Source: Pararge aegeria | Lineage: Eukaryota; Arthropoda; Insecta; Lepidoptera; Nymphalidae | DNA length: 64,000 bases | Direction of reading: 5' to 3' | Assembly (NCBI RefSeq): GCF_905163445.1 | Contig: NC_053195.1 | Span: 1,850,501-1,914,500 of the forward strand | Translations under genes and position numbers: made by a program | Shown: piece by piece, positions 50,943-61,198 of the stretch | Layout of the letters: each line of letters opens with the position of its first letter | How positions within the stretch are numbered: position 1 is the stretch's first letter | The notes under the pieces: model-generated | What the model was told of the DNA's origin: nothing | What the model saw: only the letters and a program-made list of their open reading frames with translations | Databases searched by the model: none

Positions 50943-51366
50943 TCATCATTTCTATTTGGGTTAAGTTACTTACTACTAGTACTTATAAAAAACCTAAACC
51001 TTTTAAATAAGAATTAGTAAGTACATCGCTTACTTTATCAAAAGTGTCGGGTAGGTCGAACGAGTTGAATCGCCTTGCACAACGTGTTAACGCTTAACAT
51101 TCATCGTACTATCGGCCTTATTGCTTAGTAAATAAAGTTCATACTTCCGTGCTCATTCTCGCGACCACTTCGCGAGTAGGTACAGTTCACCACAAGGTTC
51201 AGACGTAACGTACGTACGATTGTATACGAATTGTTGTAAAACTTGCGTGGTATACTGTACCTTCGATGGAGTAATAGCTTACTTTACTATTTCGTACTCA
51301 TACTACGAATTGAATTGAATGCTTTAATATCATCACACATAATTAACACGTAATTATTTGCAAATA

Positions 51367-54300
51367 ATGTCTCTTTTAAGAAAGCATTCAACTCGCAAAC
51401 CTAGCCTTTCTAAGAAATCGCGATCGAAATCCGTCGATATTGAATATACGGCACAAGACTTATCATCCTTACGTAGGCAACGTACGATCGCTTATAAGCG
51501 GTTGAGTAAGGCATTAGAAATCGGTCTTTTAGCGGTCAACGATGTCTCCCAGCGAGAAATGTTTTATTCACACCATCAAGAAATTAAAAGAGTCGCTTCT
51601 AGTTTCGAAAACGCGCATTACACTATTTTGGAAATTCTGGATGACACGGAAAACGATGAATCTGAGCTTCAAGAACGTTTTGATGAAATGTACTACAAGG
51701 TTATATCGATTTACCGTGGCTTAAACAATAATGAACCAACTTCTCCGTCGCGACGTAGCTCGTTTTCGAATGTGCGGTTACCGAAAATACAGCTTCCTAC
51801 TTTCGATGGAGACGTTAAACGTTTTCCTGAATATTTCGATACTTTTAACGCGTTGATACATAACTCCACGTCGCTCAGCAACTCTGAAAAGTTCCATTAT
51901 TTAGTATCTTCGCTTAGCGGTGATGCTATGACAGTAGTAAAAACGTTCCCGCTTAGTAGTGAATATTACTGCGATGCATACGATGCTCTTGTCGCACGAT
52001 ATAAATGTAAACGCGAGTTAGCCTTCACATGTTGGAAAGATATTTTAAATATTAACTTTAATTTTAAAAATCCAAACGAGTTTCGAAAATCACTCGATTT
52101 ATTCGAAGAGAATTTATGTATTTTAAAATCGGTTAACTTACCGGTTAGTCAGTGGGATTTTGTATTGGTTTATCATATTTTATCGAAATTGGACATGAAT
52201 ACGCGTCGGGATTTTGAAGAAAAGCATTCCAGTACCGAACTACCCTCATATGTTCAACTTAAACAATTCTTACACTCGAAATGCGAGGCCTTACTGCGTG
52301 ACACACACTTTTCTGAGCAAACTCAACTGCAAAGGCCTACGCACAAGGTTTCCTTTTCGCCGGCTCAACCTAAATTTTTGAGAACGTCGAATACACTTGT
52401 CGCCGCGGATGTAGGGAAACCGGAAGCTAGACTTATTATTTCGCGTTCTGCAACCTGTTCATTTTGTAACGATTCACACAGCATTTCGTCGTGTCCGAAA
52501 TTCCTGCAAAAAACCATCGATGAGCGTATGAAAATTGCAACTGACAGAAACTGGTGTTACAATTGCTTAAAGAGCTCTCACCAATTAAAATCATGTACTA
52601 GCATTTTCTCCTGTCGCACCTGCAAGCGAAAGCACCATTCCTTGCTTCACCGTGAGGTGCCTACCGAATCAAGTCAGAAAACTGCATCGTCTTTGGTGTC
52701 TAGATCCCAATCTAATACAACCGTGTTATTAGCGACTGCTATCGTTCAAGTACAGGATGCTAACGGTGAAATGCAGTCTTTTCGTGCGTTGTTTGATACA
52801 GGTAGCCAAAGCAATTTTATAACTGAGTCTGCAGTATCGCGTTTAAACTTAAAATGCTCTAAGACTACTGGGTGTGTAAGCGGGCTTGGTGAAGCTGCCG
52901 CCTCAATTTTGGGAGACGTAACTTGTCATATCGGTACTAATGATAAACCAGTATTCATTTTAGACCTACACGTATTATCGAAGATATGTGGCGATCAACC
53001 TATCGCAAATCTAAATACATCTGGTTGGTCTCATATTAAAGCATTGCCTTTAGCTGATCCTGGTTTTGATATTCCGGGATCCATCGATCTTCTGTTTGCT
53101 GCAGATGTATTCGCTGACTCGTTACTTAATCAACAAATTAAAGGAGGTCCGAGTCAACCTACTGCGTTCAATTCAATTTTCGGTTGGCTACTTTTGGGCA
53201 AAACACGCATAGCTACAACGACGATGCTACAAACGCTAGAAACAGACTGTGAATTAAATTCATTAGTACAGCGTTTTTGGGAATTGGATTCTTTGCCCAA
53301 AACGCCAATCTGGACTCCAGAGGAATCGCTTTGTGAGCAAAAATTTATATCGGATCACACGCGTGATGACAGTGGACGGTACATATTATGCTTACCGTTT
53401 AAAGACGACTCTGAACCAAGTTTTATTGGATCCCGTGACGTGGCACTAAGAAGATTCCATGCTATAGAACGTAGACTATCGCGAGATTCAGATTTACATA
53501 GCCAATATTTAGACTTTATGTCTGATTATATCAAAACCGGACATATGTCGCTAGTTCCTGCTGACGAAATGGAAAAGGGAAAATACTATATCCCCCACCA
53601 TAGTGTATTACGCCCTGATTCTGCGACCACGCGACTCCGTGTCGTTTTTGATGCGTCGGCCAAGGATTTTAATTCGCGCTCGCTAAACGATACGCAACTT
53701 ATTGGCCCAAAACTGCAACCTAATATTCTCGAAATACTTTTGCGCTTCCGCGAACATAACATCGTGTTCATGGCTGACGTCCGTCAGATGTACCGACAAA
53801 TTTTAATTGCTCCGAATCATCGCGACTATCAACGCATATTCTGGCGAGCTTCACCTCATGAACCTCTCAAAGAGTATCGCCTAAATACCGTGACATATGG
53901 TGTAGCTTCTTCTCCTTTTCTCGCATGTCGGTCGTTGCAACGACTTGCCGAAGACGAGGGAGAGTCCTATCCAATCGCAAAACGGATACTATTATCGGAC
54001 GTTTATGTTGATGACGTGGTTACAGGGTGCGCCTCGCTGCAGGACGCGCAACAAGCAAAATCACAAATTATTGCCCTCTTCAATCGAGGATGTTTCCAAC
54101 TAAGAAAATGGGTCAGTAATAAGTCAGAACTTTTGTCCGACCTTCCAGCAGAAGTCTGTTTAACCGGCACCGTCTCACTTGACGAATCCGATTCAAAAAC
54201 CTTAAAGGTTCTAGGTTTGAAATGGGACCCGACATCAGATTCCTTTCTCTTTGAAATTAAAGCGATAGACCGGATTTGCACAAAACGATCAATCTTAAGT

Positions 54301-56571
54301 GAATTGGCTAGAATATTCGATCCCCTCGGTTTCCTATCCCCGGTAACTATACATGCTAAATCTCTTATACAAAAACTGTGGATCCTGGGCATTGGTTGGG
54401 ATCAAACCCCACCCGACGAGGTAATTCGAGCTTGGAATACATATCAAACTCAACTATTACAATTATCTCAACTTAGAATCCCACGCAAGATAACTTGTGA
54501 AAACGTCCGATCATACGAATTACATGGTTTTGCCGATAGTTCCGAGACAGCATACGGTGCCGTGATCTTCTTAAGAGTAACAGATGCGAAAGGTCAGGTT
54601 CGCGTGTTTCTAGTGTGCTCAAAGGCGAGGGTAGTCCCTTTGAAACGTATATCACTACCTCGATTGGAGCTTTGCGCAGCCGTGCTTTTATCGGATCTAT
54701 ACCTATTCGTTCGCGATTCTTACCTTTCTCGTATTTCATTTGATGCGACTTATTTCTGGTCAGACTCAACTGTAGTCTTGTCGTGGTTGCGTTCTCCTGC
54801 CACCCGGTGGGCTACATTTGTTGCAAATCGCGTCAGTCACATACAGAGTATCACTACTATAGAATGTTGGCATCACATATTGTCAGGTGACAATCCTGCA
54901 GACATTTGTTCAAGGGGTCAATTTCCTAATGAAATTTTACATAATTCGTTATGGTGGACGGGGCCGCAGTGGTTATCACAAGATCGCGACTCCTGGCCAT
55001 CCAGTTTAGGAACAACATCCCCCGATGAAGGAGTGATTGTTAACATGGAAGCACGGAAATTGGTTGCTTTAGTTACTGAATTACACAACAGCGAAAGGAT
55101 CGATGAACCTACCGTGTTTGACGACTTGATTAGTCGTCACTCTACTTTGCCAAAACTCATTAACGTTCTAAGCTATATAAACCGTTTTATCAATAATTCG
55201 CACAGCCCACTTCATGCAAATCGTAATAAATTTCTTAATAACGTGGAACGACATACAGCATTGATGCAAATTGTCAAGTATGTACAGAACCATGAATTTA
55301 AAACAGAAATTTTAAACATAAAGTCTAATAAACCGCTTCTTAAACCATTTCGGAAACTCAACCCCTTTCTTGATGAACAAGGCGTTCTCAGGGTGGGCGG
55401 CAGGATTTCACGGTCAGGGTTGGAATACGAAAAGAAACACCCAGCCTTTTTACCCACAAATCACCAACTAACATTTTTGATTATCGAATTTATTCACCGT
55501 AATTATTGTCATCCCGGCATAAACACTACTCATTTTCTTCTCCTACAGCAGTTTTGGATTATTTCTGCTAAACGAGCAATCCGTAACTGTTTATCCAAAT
55601 GCGTGCATTGCTATCGGACAAACCCAAAGCCCGTTCAACCGCCTATGAGCGATCTTCCGTCTTTTCGCGTTAATCAAGTGAAAGCATTCTCGATTGTGGG
55701 TGTTGACTTCGGAGGACCGTTTCGCATCAAACTCGGTCCTCACCGCGGTGCTAAAATTGACAAAGCATATTTATGTCTGTTTATCTGCTTAGCAACTAAG
55801 GCAGTCCATTTGGAGGTAGTTTCAACATTATCGACCAATGGATTTATTGCTACTCTAAGGCGTTTTGTGGCACGCCGAGGTCGATGTAATGTCATTCACG
55901 CTGACTGCGGAACTAATTTTATTGGCACTCGTAACCAGCTCTCATCCCTTATGGAGCAGGCGTCAAATGCGGAAAAAATTGAATTCAAGTTTAATCCACC
56001 TTCCGCACCTCATTTTGGAGGAGTATGGGAGATTCAAATAAAGGCTGCTAAGTCTCACTTATACCGCGTCATCGGTGATCAGGTCTTGACATTTGAGGAG
56101 CTCACAACACTATTCACTCAAATCGAAGCCGTTTTAAATTCAAGGCCGTTATGCTCGATCAGCTCTGATCCCAACGATCTTTCGGCGTTAACTCCCGGCC
56201 ATTTTCTAACATTGGAGCCTCTGACTGCTGTCCCCGATCAGGATCTTACAAACGTTAATATAAATCGGCTTAATCGTTGGCAGCTGTTACAATCGTTTCA
56301 TCAAAATTTCTGGTCCAGATGGAAACATGAATATCTAAATTCACTTACACAACGCGCAAAGTGGACCAAGGATTCTAAACCATTAAATATAGGGTCGATG
56401 GTGATTATCAAAGACGAAAACAGGTCGCCATTGCACTGGCCTCTCGGCCGAGTTACAAATCTTATTTCCGGTGCTGATGGAGTAGCTCGTATTGCAATTC
56501 TAAAAACCGCAACGAGCCAACAGATTCAACGACCTTTAGTCAAATTATGTCCTCTACCCATTGAACAATAA
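51367..56571 (+). CDS. BEL/Pao Gag-Pol polyprotein, 1734 residues
   Basis: One open frame encodes Gag and Pol of the retrotransposon. The first ATG is at 51367; the frame is open from TTG at 51358. Residues from about 120 to 280 (LPKIQLPTFDGD) are the DUF1759-like Gag part. C364-x2-C-x3-H-x4-C and C397-x2-C-x4-H-x4-C are zinc knuckles, followed by a third Cys/His cluster. The aspartic protease has D477-T-G-S. Reverse transcriptase has D804 (MADVRQMY) and Y-V-D882-D883. RNase H has D1057, E1101, D1133 and D1179. Integrase has an H2C2 zinc site (H1377, H1382, C1412, C1415) and the triad D1447, D1513, E1555. The end (from about 1645) is DUF5641-like. No frameshift or stop separates Gag from Pol, so the ratio of the two is not set by a frameshift. 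Confidence 0.95.
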   Translation: MSLLRKHSTRKPSLSKKSRSKSVDIEYTAQDLSSLRRQRTIAYKRLSKALEIGLLAVNDVSQREMFYSHHQEIKRVASSFENAHYTILEILDDTENDESELQERFDEMYYKVISIYRGLNNNEPTSPSRRSSFSNVRLPKIQLPTFDGDVKRFPEYFDTFNALIHNSTSLSNSEKFHYLVSSLSGDAMTVVKTFPLSSEYYCDAYDALVARYKCKRELAFTCWKDILNINFNFKNPNEFRKSLDLFEENLCILKSVNLPVSQWDFVLVYHILSKLDMNTRRDFEEKHSSTELPSYVQLKQFLHSKCEALLRDTHFSEQTQLQRPTHKVSFSPAQPKFLRTSNTLVAADVGKPEARLIISRSATCSFCNDSHSISSCPKFLQKTIDERMKIATDRNWCYNCLKSSHQLKSCTSIFSCRTCKRKHHSLLHREVPTESSQKTASSLVSRSQSNTTVLLATAIVQVQDANGEMQSFRALFDTGSQSNFITESAVSRLNLKCSKTTGCVSGLGEAAASILGDVTCHIGTNDKPVFILDLHVLSKICGDQPIANLNTSGWSHIKALPLADPGFDIPGSIDLLFAADVFADSLLNQQIKGGPSQPTAFNSIFGWLLLGKTRIATTTMLQTLETDCELNSLVQRFWELDSLPKTPIWTPEESLCEQKFISDHTRDDSGRYILCLPFKDDSEPSFIGSRDVALRRFHAIERRLSRDSDLHSQYLDFMSDYIKTGHMSLVPADEMEKGKYYIPHHSVLRPDSATTRLRVVFDASAKDFNSRSLNDTQLIGPKLQPNILEILLRFREHNIVFMADVRQMYRQILIAPNHRDYQRIFWRASPHEPLKEYRLNTVTYGVASSPFLACRSLQRLAEDEGESYPIAKRILLSDVYVDDVVTGCASLQDAQQAKSQIIALFNRGCFQLRKWVSNKSELLSDLPAEVCLTGTVSLDESDSKTLKVLGLKWDPTSDSFLFEIKAIDRICTKRSILSELARIFDPLGFLSPVTIHAKSLIQKLWILGIGWDQTPPDEVIRAWNTYQTQLLQLSQLRIPRKITCENVRSYELHGFADSSETAYGAVIFLRVTDAKGQVRVFLVCSKARVVPLKRISLPRLELCAAVLLSDLYLFVRDSYLSRISFDATYFWSDSTVVLSWLRSPATRWATFVANRVSHIQSITTIECWHHILSGDNPADICSRGQFPNEILHNSLWWTGPQWLSQDRDSWPSSLGTTSPDEGVIVNMEARKLVALVTELHNSERIDEPTVFDDLISRHSTLPKLINVLSYINRFINNSHSPLHANRNKFLNNVERHTALMQIVKYVQNHEFKTEILNIKSNKPLLKPFRKLNPFLDEQGVLRVGGRISRSGLEYEKKHPAFLPTNHQLTFLIIEFIHRNYCHPGINTTHFLLLQQFWIISAKRAIRNCLSKCVHCYRTNPKPVQPPMSDLPSFRVNQVKAFSIVGVDFGGPFRIKLGPHRGAKIDKAYLCLFICLATKAVHLEVVSTLSTNGFIATLRRFVARRGRCNVIHADCGTNFIGTRNQLSSLMEQASNAEKIEFKFNPPSAPHFGGVWEIQIKAAKSHLYRVIGDQVLTFEELTTLFTQIEAVLNSRPLCSISSDPNDLSALTPGHFLTLEPLTAVPDQDLTNVNINRLNRWQLLQSFHQNFWSRWKHEYLNSLTQRAKWTKDSKPLNIGSMVIIKDENRSPLHWPLGRVTNLISGADGVARIAILKTATSQQIQRPLVKLCPLPIEQ

Positions 56572-56704
56572 CTTAATTCGTTTAACTTCTACACTAGTTT
56601 TTAAGTTTAAAGTATAAGTAAATCAATTAATAGTTTTCTTTCTTCAGTTCTATGTCTGTTTATTTTTATTTCCTTTTATAACCAGAAAATACCATAGGCA
56701 TTTT
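56572..56704. other. BEL 3' untranslated segment
   Basis: About 130 bases between the stop codon and the purine tract. Too short for an env gene, and no ORF is present. Confidence 0.7.
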
Positions 56705-56715
56705 GGTGGGCGGGA
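56705..56715 (+). other. polypurine tract of the BEL element
   Basis: GGTGGGCGGGA directly precedes the 3' LTR, in the position where plus-strand DNA synthesis is primed. It is interrupted by one T and one C. Confidence 0.7.
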
Positions 56716-57131
56716 TGTTTCGTTACCATATTAATAACAATCTAAATATCTTGCACCACGAAATTATCGATGTTAGACAGTTTTAATATGCAATAGCAAC
56801 ACAGCTTCAAACAGCTGTCATGCACGTCGTTCTCGTGGGAAGTTGGAGCTGTGCGACTCAAAAAGTGACACCAGCTGTCATTTGGTAACTTCAAAATAAC
56901 CTACCGTTGAAACGAACACGTCGCGCGTGAACGAAACACAAAAATCATCGCATCTATCGAAAGGTCCCTGTATCTGGTGGAAGATCAGCGAGTGCAAGCA
57001 GCAGTCCAAGGTACGTACGTGCATTGTATTGTTGTTGCCTATTCGAATCGTCTAACATCGTCATCGTCAGATTCAAAATTAGGGGTCTGAATTCCCACTG
57101 TAGCACAGGCCACCAGGTGCGAGTTGCTACA
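56716..57131 (+). repeat. 3' LTR of the BEL element
   Basis: 416 bp with TG...CA ends, matching 50183-50598 throughout by eye. It is followed directly by TAGGA (57132-57136), the copy of the target site at 50178. Confidence 0.95.
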
Positions 57132-57154
57132 TAGGATTACTTCTAGAAAAAAGC

Positions 57155-57480
57155 TTATTGCTATGAGATGGTTATGAAATACACAAGGTTAAACCAGGGT
57201 GGGTTTGGGTGTTGCGGTTATGTGAAAGCCAACGAGGTGGAACACCGTGGGGTTTTAGTCGGTAAGAGACTGACATAACCTCTGCACCTCCCCGTGGTGC
57301 AGTGGTGTCTATAGGGATTCCCCACGAAAAATAAAAGGGTGCTTTTGAAACCATCTTAGCTTTAATTTTAAGTCAGCAAATAATATGGATTTAGTTAAAA
57401 CCATCCTTTACCAATAATGAGAAATAATATTATTTACGAACGAAAGTGTGATAGGCTTACATGAATAAAGAATTTTTGAT
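57155..57480 (+). repeat. LINE-TGAC-like 3' UTR, heavily decayed, with an inserted block
   Basis: ATGAGATGGTTATGAAA at the left and GGTGCTTTTGAAACCATCTT, AGCTTTAATTTTAAGTCAGC, TGATAGGCTTACATGAATAA at the right follow the family order. Between them, 57215-57335 (GGAACACCGTGGGGTTTTAG, TCGGTAAGAGACTGACATAA, CTCCCCGTGGTGCAGTGG) is unrelated and may be another repeat fragment. Confidence 0.45.
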
Positions 57481-57734
57481 TTAATTTTAGCTTTATCTAT
57501 CAGTAAAACAATGTACTTATTGAGTAGTGACGATTATGATGTAACAATTAAATAACCTGCAGCAAAATAAACTGTTAAATCCATATTTGCAATCAGAAAC
57601 CTCAGTTTCCAACTAAATTAATTTCAACTCTGTTGGCCGATACAATTACGCAATGTTTAATAATAGTTTGGGCTTTTTTGATGGCAACTATCAAAAGTGG
57701 CAGTATTTATGTCAGCTGAGAAGTAAGAGTAGCC

Positions 57735-58290
57735 ATGCTCGGCGCGTTTGGAACCCTCGTAGCTTTAGTTTTAAGTTTACGAATGTAGTTGTGAGATAAT
57801 GGTAATACCGAGCATATGAATTGTAGGGACATTAAGCATTAACCTTTTTTTCTGCATGTTCAAGGATGTATTTACAACGAGGACACTTTTTATACTGATC
57901 TAGTTTGGGAATTAGCTTCTCTGAAGCAATGACGATATTTTTTTGTATTATGTATAATCAATGCGCCTGTAGAAGTTTCAGTCTCTCCCGTTCGACTATT
58001 TGCGCCTTGCTCACTAGTAGAATAAGGGTAAATAACCAAACCTTTATGTTGACAACATTTTGGAATATATTGGCTTGTTAAATGGATTTTTAGCTAAAAT
58101 ACTGCAAGCAGAATAGCACCCTCACAAAAAACATAAAATACAATAATATTTCTCTCAACACAGTGTCTGATGTCTGATGTCAAATTGAAGACCATTATCT
58201 CACAACCATGTACACATTTTGTATCTGACTTACGCATCCATCTATGGGCCTATTTGGATAAAGAAATATTTGACTTTTACTTTGATATAC
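57735..58290 (+). repeat. LINE-TGAC 3' UTR split by an inserted segment
   Basis: The left part reads GCGCGTTTGGAACCCTCGTA and GCTTTAGTTTTAAGTTTACG. The right part, from about 58191, reads ATTATCTCACAACCATGTAC, ACGCATCCATCTATGGGCCT, AAGAAATATTTGACTTTTAC. Between them lie about 390 bp of other sequence, bounded by GTTGTGAGATAATGGT (57788-57803) and its exact reverse complement (58191-58206). Confidence 0.6.
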
Positions 58291-58676
58291 CAAATGAGAA
58301 TTAACAAGATTATAAACAAAAGTTAATACCAAATTTTTATCATAAACTAAATAAATGACCTCAACTTTCCCATACGGATATCACACACACAATTTGGATC
58401 AAATCTAATTTAATAAATTCCACACACTTCACGATTCACGTTGAAATCTATAATTGATTCAACCAAACCGTTAATTAGTTCAAACATAATTAATATTAAC
58501 AGCTATATAATTAAAATCAATATTGTAAGAGCAAGGGACCTAATTTTTCAAAGCATTTAATACAGCATATTATATATCAACTCTATAATAAATATTTTAA
58601 AAATGCCAATTTATAATAACTTAGTGGGTAAGTATTAAAACATAACTCGTTATTGCGAAAAAAGTAAACATTATAA
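58291..58676. other. no gene seen
   Basis: AT-rich, nothing recognisable. Confidence 0.35.
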
Positions 58677-58835
58677 GAAAATGCCTGAGCGTTTTCCTTA
58701 TTATTCTCAAAGGCGTGCTAAGTCTACCAATCAGCATTTGGCCAGAGCGGCGTGGTGAATTACGGCCTAAACATAGTAAGAGACTCAAACACTGTAATGG
58801 ACGCTATTGGGTTACTGATGATGATAATAATGATT
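58677..58835 (+). repeat. SINE-B 3' half
   Basis: AATGCCTGAGCGTTTTCCTT, GTGCTAAGTCTACCAATCAG, GGCGTGGTGAATTACGGCCT, GTTACTGATGATGATAATAA. Confidence 0.65.
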
Positions 58836-60171
58836 AATTTATAATTGGCGAAACAATAAAACAGGCTGAATAATATCCCCTGATTAGGTATAAACCGTGA
58901 CAAGTTACAAAATTAACATTTCCACCTTCCAAAGCACGGCAACAGGCAATAGGACAAGTTTACCCCTGTTTATTTTCAAATATATTATTACACGTTTCTT
59001 ATTTGGATATTATTTCCACTTGTGCGTCAATTCTCAGAGGGTTGATAAAGCTGTGAGAGAAAATTAAATGTTATCCTTTTCTAGGGATAAAAATATCTTC
59101 TGCCCATGCCGTGCAGGTATAAAAATGAAAAGTTTAAGTGAAAATAACACACTTCTCTGAACACTAATGAGCGATTCTAAGAGCCTGTTGAACAGACGGG
59201 TCACTGGCTCTCAGGCTATAATAATAACAGTTGTATAATTAAAATCAATGGGAATGTTCTCACGTTAACTACTATGGTAATTAATCTATATTTTGACATG
59301 TTTGTTACAATATTACAATAGTGCGTTCAACCAAATAAAGTGCAACGTCATGAGTTATGATTAAATTAATTAATTGTTAATTGAATAAGAAATGCTTCCA
59401 CAATTTGCTAAACGAAAATTTCTGTAAACAATCCCAAAACAAGAAAAGCGTGACTTCTCCCTTATATACAGAAAAAAAGATTTGAAGTTAAACTCCATTA
59501 TAATCGTTGTGATTTTGAACTTTATGTAACGAAATGTCACGTCAAAGAATGAAACACATAAATGTATGAGAGAGAATGAAATAGAAGTATTTTAGTTACC
59601 ATGGAAACTGAGTAGGTACTATGTAGATAAAGGAACAAACACATAAATCTATGGGACAGAACGAGATAGGATATATTTCACATTTTGTTTCCTATTTTAG
59701 TTACAATGGAAACTAATAATATGTTATATTATTCAGTGTCCAAAAAGGTTGTTTACCTCTGAAAGGATAATCCACAAGAAAAGAAAAATCCATTAGTGAG
59801 TACTAGGAAGGCTATTTTTGAACTTAACGATATTTTAATCCCTTTTCGCACAAATTATTTTAAATAAAATGCAGACAAGACCTATACATAACAATATTAT
59901 GTAAAACGTAATATATGAAAAATTATCACTTATGAAAACAAATTTATTATCGTAATTTACGTCGTTAAATGTCAAGACAATGTTTATTGGAAAGTGATTA
60001 AAATGGCGATAAGCCCTTTCATCAGAGACTATTTTCAATTAGGGGTCGTCATATTGATGACAAATTGGTAATTTTTAAGACCATACCCTTTGTATATGTT
60101 ACTTGTAAACTTCGCGGTGTGTGCAGAGGTTAAACTGCCTAGGCCGTTACTACTTTGGTTTAGGCAACATT
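58836..60171. other. no gene seen; one local degenerate duplication
   Basis: Blocks AACACATAAATGTATGAGAG (about 59550) and AACACATAAATCTATGGGAC (about 59638) are each followed by an AGTTAC-A-ATGGAAACT-type end, suggesting an old internal duplication of about 60-75 bp. Otherwise AT-rich and unrecognised. Confidence 0.4.
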
Positions 60172-60248
60172 ATCATTATCGACCGGTATGGCCCACTATA
60201 GGGCACGGATTTTCTCTTCGAATGAAAAGGGGTTTCGCCGTATTCCAC
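60172..60248 (-). repeat. SINE-B, part 1 of an interrupted copy
   Basis: TTATCGACCGGTATGGCCCA, CTATAGGGCACGGATTTTCT, AAAAGGGGTTTCGCCGTATT. Interrupted by LINE-GAAT; resumes after the hairpin at 60655. Confidence 0.65.
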
Positions 60249-60654
60249 AAATTCTAAATCAAATTCATTTATCAAGTAGGCCTACTTTATAAGCACTTTT
60301 GAAACGTCAAGTATGTATGTTTGTGTGACTCTACCACCGGTTCGGAAAGCAGATTCTACCGAGAAGAGCCGGCAAGAAACTCAGTAGTTGCTCTTTTCCA
60401 ATATCAACATTTACAATCATTTTGCTATCTTGCGGGAGATGAGAGCGAGGCTGGCTGCTTCCATTCTACCTTGTCATTGAGGAATTCATCAAATGTATAG
60501 TAACCTCGCTGTACTAGATGCGTTTTTACACATTTTTTAAATGTATGCATTGGTAGGTCAAGAATTTCTTTAGGAATCATGTTGTAAAACCGTATACTCA
60601 ACCCCACAAAGGAGTTCTGCACCTTTCGCAGACGATATGCAGATATCACTAATT
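60249..60654 (-). pseudogene. LINE-GAAT 3' end nested in SINE-B
   Basis: Minus strand: ISAYRLRKVQNSFVGLSIR, FYNMIPKEILDLPMHTFKKC, VKTHLVQRGYYTFDEFLNDK, VEWKQPASLSSPAR with its stop near 60425. Unlike the 44.0 kb copy the frame is unbroken over these 70 codons. The 3' UTR (minus) has GAGTTTCTTGCCGGCTCTTC and the tail is a short, decayed (ATTTGA)n. CR1/Jockey-like clade, 5' truncated. Confidence 0.75.
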
Positions 60655-60729
60655 TCTTAGGAGCATGCGAAATCTACCAATCACAATGCTGGCCCATTGT
60701 CGATTGGTAGATTTCGCATGCTCCTAAGA
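60655..60729. repeat. near-perfect hairpin, 34-bp arms, 6-nt loop
   Basis: Left arm 60655-60688 and right arm 60695-60729 pair completely except for one extra C at 60701. The loop is CTGGCC. The right arm is normal SINE-B sequence (ATTGGTAGATTTCGC); the left arm is its inverted copy, at the junction with the nested LINE. Confidence 0.9.
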
Positions 60730-60900
60730 GCTTCCAGGCATGTATGTTGTTTTCTCTTCTGCGAACAATTTCACGATGGTTTCCCTCGCCGTTAAATTAA
60801 CTGGTAATTATTTGCTTATAACGAACATATTTCTGAAAAGTTTAAAAGTAGGGTTGAACTCGGCCCCCTGGAAAGGGAAGTTGAAAAAAAGTGACCTAAT
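60690..60900 (-). repeat. SINE-B, part 2
   Basis: TGGCCCATTGTCGATTGGTA, TTTCACGATGGTTTCCCTCG, GGGTTGAACTCGGCCCCCTG (altered box B), AAAGGGAAGTTGAA. Confidence 0.65.
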
Positions 60901-61000
60901 ATCTCATAGTACCTATTAGACATAAACATTATAAAATCTGCTTTTAAATTGTCGAGTAATTTTTATTTAATTTTATTGTGTATGAATAAAATTATATGAT

Positions 61001-61165
61001 AACTAGCGGACCCCAGCGCCATCTGTCGGGCTGATTTGTGAATCTAAACCATCCAGTGTGTAACCCCAACGTATACCCAAAAATTCATTCAAATCGGTCC
61101 AGCCGTTTAGGAGGAGTTCAGTGACATACACACGCACACAAGAAATATATATTTAAAGATTAAGA
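61001..61165 (+). repeat. dispersed repeat (RTE-tail type)
   Basis: ACTAGCGGACCCCAGCGCCA, TTCAAATCGGTCCAGCCGTT, TAGGAGGAGTTCAGTGACAT, then ATATATATTTAAAGATT. Same layout as 2625-2912. Common in arthropod noncoding DNA as I know it. Confidence 0.5.
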
Positions 61166-61198
61166 AAAATCGTGATTAGATATTTATTGGAGAGGGGC

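Larger units (their letters stand above)
50178..57136 (+). mobile_element. complete BEL/Pao LTR retrotransposon with target duplication
   Basis: Order: TSD TAGGA (50178-50182), 5' LTR, primer-binding site, about 745-bp leader, one Gag-Pol frame, purine-rich tract, 3' LTR, TSD TAGGA (57132-57136). The two LTRs are the same length and look identical, and the coding frame is open with all catalytic residues present. These are the marks of a recent insertion that may still be autonomous. BEL/Pao assignment follows from the domain order protease, reverse transcriptase, RNase H, integrase, and from the DUF1759-, DUF1758- and DUF5641-type segments in the protein. There is no env-like frame. Confidence 0.95.

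Noticed and set aside
51542..51724. Overlapping +1 frame in the Gag region
   Set aside because: Short and without motif; a by-product of the main frame.
53586..55457. Several minus-strand open frames inside the BEL element (61 to 129 codons)
   Set aside because: They are antisense shadows of the Pol frame.
56572..56715. An env-like gene in the BEL element
   Set aside because: Only about 140 bases separate the Pol stop codon from the 3' LTR.
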